DNA of 64,000 nucleotides from UBA8752 sp049610565. GTDB lineage: Bacteria; Bacteroidota; Bacteroidia; Flavobacteriales_D; Sanyastnellaceae. Both the position numbers and the translations under genes were made by a program. Positions 33,702-41,649 of this stretch are shown here, one piece after another. Each line of letters starts with the position of its first letter. The first letter of the stretch is position 1. The DNA lies in contig JBMYZR010000001.1 of assembly GCA_049610565.1 (NCBI GenBank), positions 1 to 64,000 of the forward strand, read 5' to 3'. The notes under the pieces are model-generated. The model searched no databases. It saw only the letters and a list, made by a program, of their open reading frames with translations, and had not been told where the DNA came from.

Positions 33702-35239
33702 TGGCCGACGCCGGGACGTCCCCTTCGATCCGGGGCCGCGGCTCCGGCTCGTGGCGCTCCGGCCCACACGGTACGGCTGTGGCTGTGGCCACCGCCTATG
33801 CGCTCCTCCTGGGAGCGGCCATCGCGGCCAAGGCCTATCCCGTGGCCGCCCTGCCGGCGGTCGTGGGGGTCGTCGCCCTCGCCCTCGCCCGGCGTGACCT
33901 GCTCCTGCTCGGCCTCGTCGCCGCGGTTCCCCTGAGCCTCAGCCTCGAGGATCTGGACATCGGGGGCGTGGGCCTGTACCTGCCCACCGAGCCCCTGCTC
34001 TTCGGTCTCCTGCTGCTTTTCGGCATGGACCGCATCCGCGGCATCCGGCTCGATGCCGCACTGGAGGCGCACCCCATCACGCGGTGCTTCCAGATCATGT
34101 TCGTCTGGCTGTTCATCACCACCCTGACCTCGGAGGACCCCCTCGTTTCCCTCAAATTCCTCATCGCGCGGGGCTGGTTCGTCGTCGGCTTCTTCTTCCT
34201 GATGGTCCCGCTCGTCCGCACGGCGAGGCACCAGGAACGCTTCGTGCTGCTCTATCTGGTCCCGCTCCTCGTGGTCATCGTGTACACCGTTGTCCGCCAT
34301 GCCGGGTACGGCTTCGAGAAACAGGCCGGCCACTGGGTCATGTCCCCTTTCTTCAAGGACCACACCAGCTATGGCGCGGTCCTGGCCATGTTCTGGTTTC
34401 CCCTGCTCGTCATGCTCCTGAAACCGGGACAGAGCGCCCTCCGGAAACTGGGCCTCTGCGGAGCCTTCCTCATCCTGACGACAGGCCTCATCCTCTCCTT
34501 CACCCGGGCCGCTTGGGTCTCCGTCGTGGCCGCCGGCGGGGTCGGGGTCCTCATGATGCTCGGGGTCCGGCTCCGCACGCTCGTGGCCACCGGGCTGCTC
34601 GGCATCGCCGGGCTCGCGCTGGTGTGGGACCAGCTCATCATCACGCTGGAGCGGAACGACCAGGACTCCTCAGACGACCTGACGGAGCACGTGGAGTCGA
34701 TCAGCAACGTGTCCAGCGACGCCTCCAACCTCGAGCGGATCAACCGGTGGAGCTGCGCGGTCGCCCTGTGGAAAGAGCGCCCCCTCGTGGGATGGGGACC
34801 CGGAACGTACCAATTCTACTACGCCCCTTACCAGCGCTCGGAACACCGGACCATCATCTCCACCAACAACGCGGACATGGGCAATGCCCACAGCGAGTAC
34901 CTCGGCCCCCTCGCAGAGCAGGGGCTGCCCGGGAGCCTCATCATCGTGCTGCTGTTGTGGTTGATCACCGACATGGGGTTCCGGCTCCACGCGCACCTGC
35001 GACACCGGGACCGGTGGGGCGCCCTGTGGGCGCTGTCCATTTACCTGGGCATCCTGACCTACTTCATCCACGGGGTCCTGAACAACTATCTCGATACGGA
35101 CAAGGCGAGCGCCCCCCTTTGGGGCTTCCTCGCCATCCTCGTCGTGATGGACCTTGGGCTCAGGAAAACCGGGTCGTCAACAGGGCCGTATCGTCTGCCG
35201 GATCGGCCGTCCCGCGGTGGCGCTCCCACTCCACAATGA
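33701..35239 (+). CDS. O-antigen ligase / polymerase-like membrane protein
   Basis: A 512-residue protein with about 10-12 membrane segments and a Wzy_C/O-antigen-ligase-type domain. The large periplasmic loop (about 310-415) contains the hallmark RINRWSCAVALWKERPLVGWGPGTY and HSEYLGPLAEQGLPG. Such proteins polymerise O-antigen repeats or ligate them to lipid A-core. The C-terminal 26 residues are low-complexity and lie in an 80-base antisense overlap with the convergent phosphatase gene. Coupled to the Wzz-like gene. Confidence 0.87.
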   Translation: MADAGTSPSIRGRGSGSWRSGPHGTAVAVATAYALLLGAAIAAKAYPVAALPAVVGVVALALARRDLLLLGLVAAVPLSLSLEDLDIGGVGLYLPTEPLLFGLLLLFGMDRIRGIRLDAALEAHPITRCFQIMFVWLFITTLTSEDPLVSLKFLIARGWFVVGFFFLMVPLVRTARHQERFVLLYLVPLLVVIVYTVVRHAGYGFEKQAGHWVMSPFFKDHTSYGAVLAMFWFPLLVMLLKPGQSALRKLGLCGAFLILTTGLILSFTRAAWVSVVAAGGVGVLMMLGVRLRTLVATGLLGIAGLALVWDQLIITLERNDQDSSDDLTEHVESISNVSSDASNLERINRWSCAVALWKERPLVGWGPGTYQFYYAPYQRSEHRTIISTNNADMGNAHSEYLGPLAEQGLPGSLIIVLLLWLITDMGFRLHAHLRHRDRWGALWALSIYLGILTYFIHGVLNNYLDTDKASAPLWGFLAILVVMDLGLRKTGSSTGPYRLPDRPSRGGAPTPQ

Positions 35240-36377
35240 TGGCCGTGTTCATGGCTTCCGCGCCCGCCTTCCTGTCGGCCTCGACAAGCCGTTGGAGCCG
35301 GTGCTCCCCGAAATCCTGACCGGCCTCGTTTTCCTGCTCCACCAGTCCGTCGGTGAAACAGACCAGCGTGGACCCGGCGTCGGCGTCCAGCGTGCCCACG
35401 CCCACCACGGGAAGCAGGTCGAGCATGCCCAAGCCGGGACACCCGGCCCCGAGGAACATGCCCAGTCCCTTCGCCGGCACGAACAGCGGGGGGTTGTGGC
35501 CACAATTGACGTAGTCGATGGTCCCCTTGACGGGGTCGTGCAAGGCAAAGAAGAAGGTGATGAAGCGCTCCCCGCGCGCACTGCTGAACACGCGCTGGTT
35601 CAGCGAGCGGACCAACTGCTCCAGATCGACCTCCCCCCGGTCGAGGTGGGCGTGGAGATGCGCCTGGAAGTTGGACATCAGGAAGGCCGCGGGCATGCCC
35701 TTGCCGCTCACATCGGCGATGGCGATGGCCATGCGCCCGTCGGCGAGGCAAACCGCGTCGTAGTAGTCGCCACCGACATGGTGGTGGGGCCGGTACCGGG
35801 CCGAAAAACTGCGGTGGGCATCGTCGGGCAACACCCGGGGAAGGAGCATGGCCTGCATTTCCCCGGCAAGGGCGAGCTCGCGCTCCAACCCTGCCGTGCG
35901 AATCCGGTCGGCCGTCAGGGCGCGGTTGCGCAAGGCCACCACGAGAACGTTGGTGAGGGTGGTGATGAACCGGACGTGGCGGATGGACGGGCTCATGCCA
36001 CGGCCCTCCTCCCGGTCGCCCATCACGACGTAGGCGATGACCTCCTCCTCGTGCTCGACGGGGATGGCGAGGTCGAATTCCACCTCCGTGTCCCCGGCGA
36101 CGATCGCGTGGGCCTTGCCGCCCAACGCCGCATCGGCGTCGTCGAGCCGCGGCAATTTGGCCGGGTAGCCCCATTCGACGGCGCAGCTCCAGGCCGCTTC
36201 ATCCCGGCAGAACAGCGCGAGTTTGCCCACCCCGAGCGCCTCGAGCACCCGGCGGTAGCTGCCGAACAAATCCTCGTCAGGCACGTTGCGGTTGATGGCC
36301 TGGGTGAGGTCCAACAGCGCGTCGGCCTGCTGGCGCAGGCGTTCCAACCGTTTCCGCGTCCGGAGGTCGGCGGACAT
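35160..36377 (-). CDS. PP2C/SpoIIE-type serine phosphatase with GAF-like sensor region
   Basis: A 405-residue protein. The C-terminal half (about 165-405) is a SpoIIE/PP2C phosphatase with metal-ligand aspartates in GGDYYDAV, IADVSGKGMPAAFLMS, NCGHNPPL and TDGLVEQEN...DDTALL. The N-terminal part is a predicted helical/GAF-like sensor. Such proteins act as anti-anti-sigma phosphatases or other partner-switch regulators; no partner kinase is nearby. It begins five bases after efp, so both may be co-transcribed, and overlaps the convergent Wzy-like gene by 80 bases. Confidence 0.88.
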   Translation of the reverse strand: MSADLRTRKRLERLRQQADALLDLTQAINRNVPDEDLFGSYRRVLEALGVGKLALFCRDEAAWSCAVEWGYPAKLPRLDDADAALGGKAHAIVAGDTEVEFDLAIPVEHEEEVIAYVVMGDREEGRGMSPSIRHVRFITTLTNVLVVALRNRALTADRIRTAGLERELALAGEMQAMLLPRVLPDDAHRSFSARYRPHHHVGGDYYDAVCLADGRMAIAIADVSGKGMPAAFLMSNFQAHLHAHLDRGEVDLEQLVRSLNQRVFSSARGERFITFFFALHDPVKGTIDYVNCGHNPPLFVPAKGLGMFLGAGCPGLGMLDLLPVVGVGTLDADAGSTLVCFTDGLVEQENEAGQDFGEHRLQRLVEADRKAGAEAMNTAIIVEWERHRGTADPADDTALLTTRFS

Positions 36378-36382
36378 CGTCC

Positions 36383-36949
36383 TTATTTCTTGACGCGCTC
36401 GGAGTAGTCGCCCGTGCGGGTGTCCACCTTGATGCGGTCGCCGATGTTGATGAAGAGCGGAACGCGGACCTCGGCTCCGGTGTCGATGGTGGCCGGCTTG
36501 AGCGTGTTGGTCGCCGTGTCGCCCTTGACCCCCGGCTCGGTGTACGTGATCTCCGCCTCGATGTGGCTGGGCAGGCTGGCGCTCAGCGGACGCTCCTCCT
36601 CGGCGTGGAACACGATGAGGCACTTCATCTCGTCCTGCAGGAACTGGGAGTTGTCAATGAGGTGCTTCTCGAGGCTGATCTGCTCGAAGGTGTCGGAGTT
36701 CATGAAATTGTACCCCATGTCATCCTCGTAGAGATAGGTGTACTCCCTCGTCTCCACCCGGATCACGTCAATCTTGGAACCGGTGTTGTAGCTGTGCTCG
36801 ATGATCTTGCCGTTCTCGAGGTTCTTCATCTTGGTCCACACGTTGCCCGATCCCCGGGCCGTCTTCTTGTGGAGGAATTCAATCACCTGGTACAGCCCAC
36901 CCTGGTGGCGGATGCAGAGTCCATTCTTGATGTCGGAAGTCGTGGCCAT
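36383..36949 (-). CDS. efp: Translation elongation factor P
   Basis: EF-P relieves ribosome stalling at polyproline. The 188-residue protein has the normal three-domain length and ends with the conserved GDRIKVDTRTGDYSERV. The tip of the domain I loop, usually a modified lysine in PGKG, reads KKTARGSGN here, putting Arg at position 32. This is the residue number that carries rhamnose in EarP-dependent EF-Ps, although the surrounding loop differs. The start at 36949 gives MATTSDIKNG, the usual N-terminus. Confidence 0.94.
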   Translation of the reverse strand: MATTSDIKNGLCIRHQGGLYQVIEFLHKKTARGSGNVWTKMKNLENGKIIEHSYNTGSKIDVIRVETREYTYLYEDDMGYNFMNSDTFEQISLEKHLIDNSQFLQDEMKCLIVFHAEEERPLSASLPSHIEAEITYTEPGVKGDTATNTLKPATIDTGAEVRVPLFINIGDRIKVDTRTGDYSERVKK

Positions 36950-38636
36950 GGCCTTGTTGCGTTTGGATTCGGCGCGAAGAAGGGGGTCCCGACTCCGCCC
37001 GCCCAATATAGGCCCGCGCCAAGCGGCCCGTGCGACGGGTTTGCGGCCGGAATTCCACGCCCCACCATGAATGGACCGGCGCCGGGGCGAATCGGGGGCC
37101 GGTGTCCACCTCCCGGTCCCGCACATTCAGCCGCACCGCCCATTGGATGGGACGCCCCGGACGACTGTGCCTCAGGAACAGGTGGGCGTCCCGGTCACGG
37201 AAGGCCTGCGCCGGCAGCCGGTCCCACCCGGTGATGTAGCGCGTCGGTGCCTCGGCATGCCCCCAGGCCTGCGCCACCCCAAACCTCCATCGGCCGCCTC
37301 GCCGGTCCTCCATCCTCACGTGGATTCCCACCACCCCGCCACTGCGGCCTTCCTCGCCGGATGCGCCCAGCCGAAGGGCCAACGAGTGGGCCTCGCCTGC
37401 CTGCCATTCCCTGCGGTACCGGACGGCCCACTGCCACTCCCGCCCAGCGTTCCACGGGGTGGACGCGTCCACGAGGACCGTGAGCCGATGGCCGTTTCCG
37501 GCCAACCGAAGGGCGGACCGTTGACGCGGTTCCCGGACGGGCGACACCGCGTCCTCCCACCGGGTCCGCCACCAACCGGACACGGCGCCCTTCCATTGCA
37601 GGCCAGCGGTGAAGAACCGGCCGGACAGGGCCTGCGGATCGGGCACGGTGGCCCGTCGCTCGCCCGAATGCAGGGCGGGGTGGTCCGGGTCCTCCACCCC
37701 GGCGGTGAGGAAGCCCTCCCACTTCGCGGTCCAGGACCGCAGGATGCTGCACCGCGCCGACACCCCGCCCCGGAAGGCAGCTGCGCCCCACCGCACGCTC
37801 CACCCGCTGGACTCGAAGCCGCCATGGCCCCCGAGCAGGCTGCGCCAGACCCCCGGTGCGACCGGCACGAGCCGAAACAGCCATCCGGCCCGGCCTGTCC
37901 GGCGCCCCCCGCCGACCGCCGCGGTCCACCCGTGACCCTGCCAGATCCGACCGGCCAAGGCCCACAACACGGCGTCCCGACCATGGGTGCGGTTCCCCAT
38001 CCACCCGACCCCGTCGATGTGCCCTCGGGCGCGCGATGCCGCCGGTTCAAAGGAGCCCATGCGGTGGCTGCCTTCCAGCCCGCCGAGGTCATCGAACGCG
38101 CCTGATGACCAGAGGGAGACCCCCTGACCGATCCTGGGCGAGAGGGTGCCGATGAGAACGTCGCCCACATCACGGGGCAACCGGCACCCCAGCGCCGGCA
38201 AGGTCTCGGAGGTCGACGCGTTGAGTCGCCCCTGCATCCCCCGGGGCCCGCGCCACCGCGCCAAAACCCCGGCCTGCCCGCTGCCTCCGGACCCCGCCAC
38301 CCCCGGCCGGGCCTGCACCCTGAACCGCAGGGAGGACGCACCGTTGACGCCGGCGTTCAGCGAGGAGACATGGTCGCGCCATGCAGGAAGCGCCAGCAGG
38401 CACCGCACCACCTCCTCCCCGCGTTCCATGCCCAGCGTGCGCACGATGGCCTGGCTGCCCACATGGACTCCCCCACCCAGGGCAGCCAGTTCATCCCGCA
38501 GGAGGCACCCGGCATCGAGGGCGTCCGCGGCCCACGGCGCCATCGCCGGCACGTCCTGCGCACGCAGTCCCGGCCCGGCCAGGAAGGACAGGCACAGGCC
38601 ACAGGCCACAGCGATTCTGCTCCGGGTTGCGCTCAT
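36879..38636 (-). CDS. Putative outer-membrane beta-barrel protein (HhH-barrel-like)
   Basis: A 585-residue exported protein: signal peptide ending GLRAQ (about 27), a short helical N-terminal domain (30-90), then repeated amphipathic beta-strand segments rich in Trp, Arg and Gly to the end. The segment LIGTLSPRIGQGVSLWSSGAFDDL resembles, from memory, a Bacteroidota family in which a helix-hairpin-helix domain precedes an outer-membrane barrel; the N-terminal domain here would be a degenerate version. The last 24 codons overlap the 5' end of efp by 71 bases and look non-barrel-like, so a frameshift or recent loss of a nearer stop is possible. Its ATG overlaps the stop of the upstream gene as ATGA. 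Confidence 0.6.
   Translation of the reverse strand: MSATRSRIAVACGLCLSFLAGPGLRAQDVPAMAPWAADALDAGCLLRDELAALGGGVHVGSQAIVRTLGMERGEEVVRCLLALPAWRDHVSSLNAGVNGASSLRFRVQARPGVAGSGGSGQAGVLARWRGPRGMQGRLNASTSETLPALGCRLPRDVGDVLIGTLSPRIGQGVSLWSSGAFDDLGGLEGSHRMGSFEPAASRARGHIDGVGWMGNRTHGRDAVLWALAGRIWQGHGWTAAVGGGRRTGRAGWLFRLVPVAPGVWRSLLGGHGGFESSGWSVRWGAAAFRGGVSARCSILRSWTAKWEGFLTAGVEDPDHPALHSGERRATVPDPQALSGRFFTAGLQWKGAVSGWWRTRWEDAVSPVREPRQRSALRLAGNGHRLTVLVDASTPWNAGREWQWAVRYRREWQAGEAHSLALRLGASGEEGRSGGVVGIHVRMEDRRGGRWRFGVAQAWGHAEAPTRYITGWDRLPAQAFRDRDAHLFLRHSRPGRPIQWAVRLNVRDREVDTGPRFAPAPVHSWWGVEFRPQTRRTGRLARAYIGRAESGPPSSRRIQTQQGHGHDFRHQEWTLHPPPGWAVPGD
37003..37010 (-). promoter_or_regulatory. Candidate -7 box for efp inside the upstream gene
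   Basis: Minus-strand TATATTGG differs from TAnnTTTG at one base and would give efp a leader of about 45 bases. It lies within the 3' end of the upstream barrel gene. Confidence 0.3.
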
Positions 38637-39343
38637 GGCCGGCGGTCCCACAGTGGACTTTCCGAGAACCCCACAGGCCTGTCCTCCCATGGTGTGCGGG
38701 TGGTGACGCCCGACCACGGGATGCCCGCGCGCATCCACCCCAGCTGCACCCGGAAGGCGGGCCCACCAACGCGCCGGACCTCGCGGGCCACGAACACGCC
38801 CGACGACCCGGCCCCGATGCTCCACGCCTCCCGCCACCCGTGAAGCCAGACCGCCGGGGCCGAACCGGGGGACCAACTCAGGAAGGCCGCCCCACGCGCG
38901 CCCCGGCCAAACTCCAACGGGCGCATGAGCCTCCATGTCGGCCGGAACGGCAACACGACCGGTTGCACCACCGGCACCACCACCTCGAAAGCCCCCTCCT
39001 CGCGTCCGATGCCGAAGCGGGCCTCCACGCCGCCGTTGCCCGACAGCGCGCACCCGACCCCGGTGGACCACACCTCCGAATGGAGCACCACCGACAGCCC
39101 CCATTGCGCTCCTCCCCCCGTTGCCCAACTCAGACCGGCTGACGCCGAAGACGACACGGTCCGTCGGTGGACCTCTGTCGCGACATGGGCCAGCCCCGGA
39201 GGCGCCACGCCGGCGTCCGCCCGCCACGACCACGGGGGGTGCGGAGGGCCCAGTGCCCAACCCAACGTAGTCACCCCCATCCAGCAGGCCGCGAACAGCA
39301 TCCGCCACCAACGCCCACCATATCGAGCACCGACACCCTTCAT
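38633..39343 (-). CDS. Exported hypothetical protein coupled to the barrel gene
   Basis: A 236-residue protein with a probable signal peptide (about 1-33, hydrophobic around WRMLFAACWMGVTTLGWAL). Short alternating strands rich in Gly, Val and Trp follow (ARFGIGREEGAFEVVVPVVQ, AAFLSWSPGSAP), suggesting a PorV/FadL-like or PorP-like small outer-membrane barrel. I recognise no family with certainty. Its stop overlaps the start of the 585-residue barrel gene (ATGA), so the two are translated as a pair. The 105 bases upstream hold the tRNA-Leu promoter on the other strand. Confidence 0.55.
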   Translation of the reverse strand: MKGVGARYGGRWWRMLFAACWMGVTTLGWALGPPHPPWSWRADAGVAPPGLAHVATEVHRRTVSSSASAGLSWATGGGAQWGLSVVLHSEVWSTGVGCALSGNGGVEARFGIGREEGAFEVVVPVVQPVVLPFRPTWRLMRPLEFGRGARGAAFLSWSPGSAPAVWLHGWREAWSIGAGSSGVFVAREVRRVGGPAFRVQLGWMRAGIPWSGVTTRTPWEDRPVGFSESPLWDRRP

Positions 39344-39409
39344 CCAAGGGCGGAAAGTGCCCCTTCGAAAGCACCGACAAACCGGCGGTTCGCCTGTGCC
39401 CATTTCCCC

Positions 39410-39440
39410 TTCGTCCCCGTCGTGATGAAGCCTATCTTCG
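39410..39440 (+). promoter_or_regulatory. Promoter of tRNA-Leu (TTCG, 19 bases, TATCTTCG)
   Basis: TTCG at 39410-39413 and TATCTTCG at 39433-39440 are spaced by exactly 19 bases, each one base off the TTTG/TAnnTTTG consensus. The box ends eight bases before the tRNA 5' end, matching the expected start point. Confidence 0.6.
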
Positions 39441-39448
39441 CGCCCCCT

Positions 39449-39530
39449 GCGGGCGTGGTGGAATTGGTAGACACGCCAGATTTAGGATCTGGTGCCGCAA
39501 GGCGTGGGGGTTCGAGTCCCTTCGCCCGCA
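39449..39530 (+). tRNA. tRNA-Leu (anticodon UAG)
   Basis: An 82-base cloverleaf: acceptor GCGGGCG pairs with CGCCCGC plus discriminator A; D-loop TTGGTAGACA; anticodon stem CCAGA/TCTGG around the loop TTTAGGA, giving UAG, which reads CUN leucine codons; a long variable arm (TGCCGCAAGGCG) as in class II tRNAs; T-loop TTCGAGT. The CCA end is not encoded (CAC follows). It directly precedes tig-clpP-clpX. Confidence 0.97.
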
Positions 39531-39557
39531 CACTGCACCGCTTACGAGAGCAACGAC

Positions 39558-40907
39558 ATGGAAATCACACAGGAAAAGATCAACGACCTCAATGGGGTCC
39601 TGACCGTGAAGATTCAGCCGGAAGACTACCAGGAAAAGGTCAACGGCATCCTCGAAGAGTACCGCAAGCAGGTCAAGATGCCGGGCTTCCGCCAGGGCAA
39701 GGTGCCCATCCAGCTGGTCCGCAAGCAATACGGCAAGGCCGTGTTGGCTGACGAGCTCAACAAGTTGATGGGCGAGAAGATGGACGGCTACATCCGCGAG
39801 GAGAAGCTGCGCATCCTCGGCCAGCCCATCCCGACGCTCGAGAACGACAGCGATGGCGATTGGGACAAGCCCGACGTCTTCACCTTCCGCTATGACATCG
39901 GGTACAGCCCGAAGGTGGACATCAAGTTCGGCTGGTTCACCAAGTTCGTCCACCACAAGGTGCGGATCGACGAGGCGCTCATCGACGAGCAGATTGGCGA
40001 CCTCCGCCGCCGCTACGGCAAGATGTCGGAGCGGACCGAGATTGGCGAGAACTGCCTGGTGGTCGGCGATTTCGTGGAAATGGACGGCGACGAGATCAAG
40101 CCCGGTGGGGTCATGAACGAGGGCACCATCAGCATGGACTCGATCGAGGACAAGAAGACCGTCAAGGCCTTGATGGGCCTCAGCCAGGAAGCTGAGGTGG
40201 TGGTCCAGCCGGGGCACGTGAGCCGCGACGTGGAGGACCTGGCCCGCATGCTGGGCATCGACGCCAAGCAGGCCGCGGACTTCAAGAGCCCGCTCCGCTT
40301 CACCGTCAAGGAAGTCCGCCACATTGAGCCGGCTGAGCTCGGTGAGGAGCTCTACGACAAGCTGTTCGGCGAGGACACCGTGACCGACGAGGCCGGTTTC
40401 CGCGCCAAGGTCGAGGAGGACCTGCAGCGCATCTTCGACCGCGACGGCGACCGCGTGTTCCGCCGGAAGTTCGTGGAGGAGGTCGTCGACAAGCTGAATC
40501 CCCCATTGCCCGAGGAGTTCCTCAAGCGCTGGATTCAGATTGCCAATGAGAAGCCCATCACGGCGGAGGAGATCGAGGCGGAGTTCGAGGAGTACGCCAA
40601 GGGCATCAAGTGGCAGATCATCCAGAACCACATCATCGACGAGCACGACATCGACGTTGAGGGGGAGGAGATCAAGGCTGAGGCCGGCAGCGCCATCAAG
40701 GCCCAGTACGCCCAGTACGGCATTCCGCTCGAGGCCGAGCAGCTCGACCCGATGGTCGCCCAGATGCTCACCGACCAGAAGGAGGTGCGCCGCGTGGCCG
40801 AGATGATCTACGAGCGCAAGGCCATCGACAAGCTCCGCGAACTCGCCAAAATCAAGGAGAAGGAGGTTTCCCACGAAGAGTGGATGGAAATCGTCCGTTC
40901 CCTCTGA
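39558..40907 (+). CDS. tig: Trigger factor
   Basis: Ribosome-associated chaperone, 449 residues, divergent but recognisable. The ribosome-binding tail has MPGFRQGKVPIQLVRKQYG (the GFRxGxxP signature at about residues 41-47), a middle PPIase-like region (about 150-245, LVVGDFVEMDGDEIKPGG) and a long helical C-terminal chaperone region. The Bacteroidota form often lacks a classic FKBP core. It starts 28 bases after the tRNA and is followed by clpP, the usual order. Confidence 0.92.
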   Translation: MEITQEKINDLNGVLTVKIQPEDYQEKVNGILEEYRKQVKMPGFRQGKVPIQLVRKQYGKAVLADELNKLMGEKMDGYIREEKLRILGQPIPTLENDSDGDWDKPDVFTFRYDIGYSPKVDIKFGWFTKFVHHKVRIDEALIDEQIGDLRRRYGKMSERTEIGENCLVVGDFVEMDGDEIKPGGVMNEGTISMDSIEDKKTVKALMGLSQEAEVVVQPGHVSRDVEDLARMLGIDAKQAADFKSPLRFTVKEVRHIEPAELGEELYDKLFGEDTVTDEAGFRAKVEEDLQRIFDRDGDRVFRRKFVEEVVDKLNPPLPEEFLKRWIQIANEKPITAEEIEAEFEEYAKGIKWQIIQNHIIDEHDIDVEGEEIKAEAGSAIKAQYAQYGIPLEAEQLDPMVAQMLTDQKEVRRVAEMIYERKAIDKLRELAKIKEKEVSHEEWMEIVRSL

Positions 40908-40940
40908 AAACTTCCCCTCGGTGCACTGCCTGTGCCGGCC

Positions 40941-40948
40941 TAACTTTC
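40941..40948 (+). promoter_or_regulatory. Candidate -7 box abutting the clpP start
   Basis: TAACTTTC is one base off TAnnTTTG and ends seven bases before the clpP ATG at 40956, allowing a leaderless clpP-clpX transcript independent of tig. Confidence 0.4.
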
Positions 40949-40955
40949 ACGACTC

Positions 40956-41642
40956 ATGATGAGCACCCGCAAGGAATTCCTGAAGTACGCCGTCAAGGAC
41001 CGCGGCTTCACCAGCCACCACGTCGAGGACTACATCTCCGCCGTCCACGGACCGGAGAACATGACGCGCACCGTGATCGAGGAGCGTCAGATGCCGTTCC
41101 GCGAGGTCGACGTCTTCTCCCGCCTGATGGCCGACCGCATCATCTTCCTCGGCACCGGGGTGGATGACTACATCGCCAACATCATCCAGGCCCAGATGCT
41201 GTTCCTCGAGTCCACCGACCCGACGAAGGACATCCAGATCTACATCAACTCTCCGGGCGGCAGCGTCTACGCCGGTCTCGGCATCTACGACACGATGCAG
41301 TACATCCGCCCGGATGTCGCGACGATCTGCACCGGCATGGCCGCCTCCATGGGCGCCGTGTTGCTCTGCGCCGGAGCCGCCGGAAAGCGGACGGGTCTGA
41401 AGCACAGCCGGACCATGATCCACCAGCCGCTCGGCGGAGCCCGCGGTCAGGCCAGCGACATTGAGATCACCGCCCGCGAGATCATGAAGCTCAAGGAGGA
41501 GCTCTACAAGATCATCGCCCACCACAGCGGTCAGGAGTACGAGAAGGTGTGGGAGGACAGCGACCGCGACTACTGGATGATCGCCGATGAGGCCAAGGCC
41601 TACGGCATGATCGACGAGGTGCTCGAGCGCAAGCAGGACTGA
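40956..41642 (+). CDS. clpP: ATP-dependent Clp protease proteolytic subunit
   Basis: Serine protease core of the Clp machine, 228 residues. The catalytic triad is visible as Ser131 (GMAASMGAVLL), His156 (MIHQPLGGARG) and Asp205 (RDYWM). An N-terminal extension of about 35 residues (KEFLKYAVKDRGF) is typical of Bacteroidota ClpP. A second in-frame ATG directly follows the first. clpX starts eight bases after the stop. Confidence 0.97.
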   Translation: MMSTRKEFLKYAVKDRGFTSHHVEDYISAVHGPENMTRTVIEERQMPFREVDVFSRLMADRIIFLGTGVDDYIANIIQAQMLFLESTDPTKDIQIYINSPGGSVYAGLGIYDTMQYIRPDVATICTGMAASMGAVLLCAGAAGKRTGLKHSRTMIHQPLGGARGQASDIEITAREIMKLKEELYKIIAHHSGQEYEKVWEDSDRDYWMIADEAKAYGMIDEVLERKQD

Positions 41643-41649
41643 CGACCCC

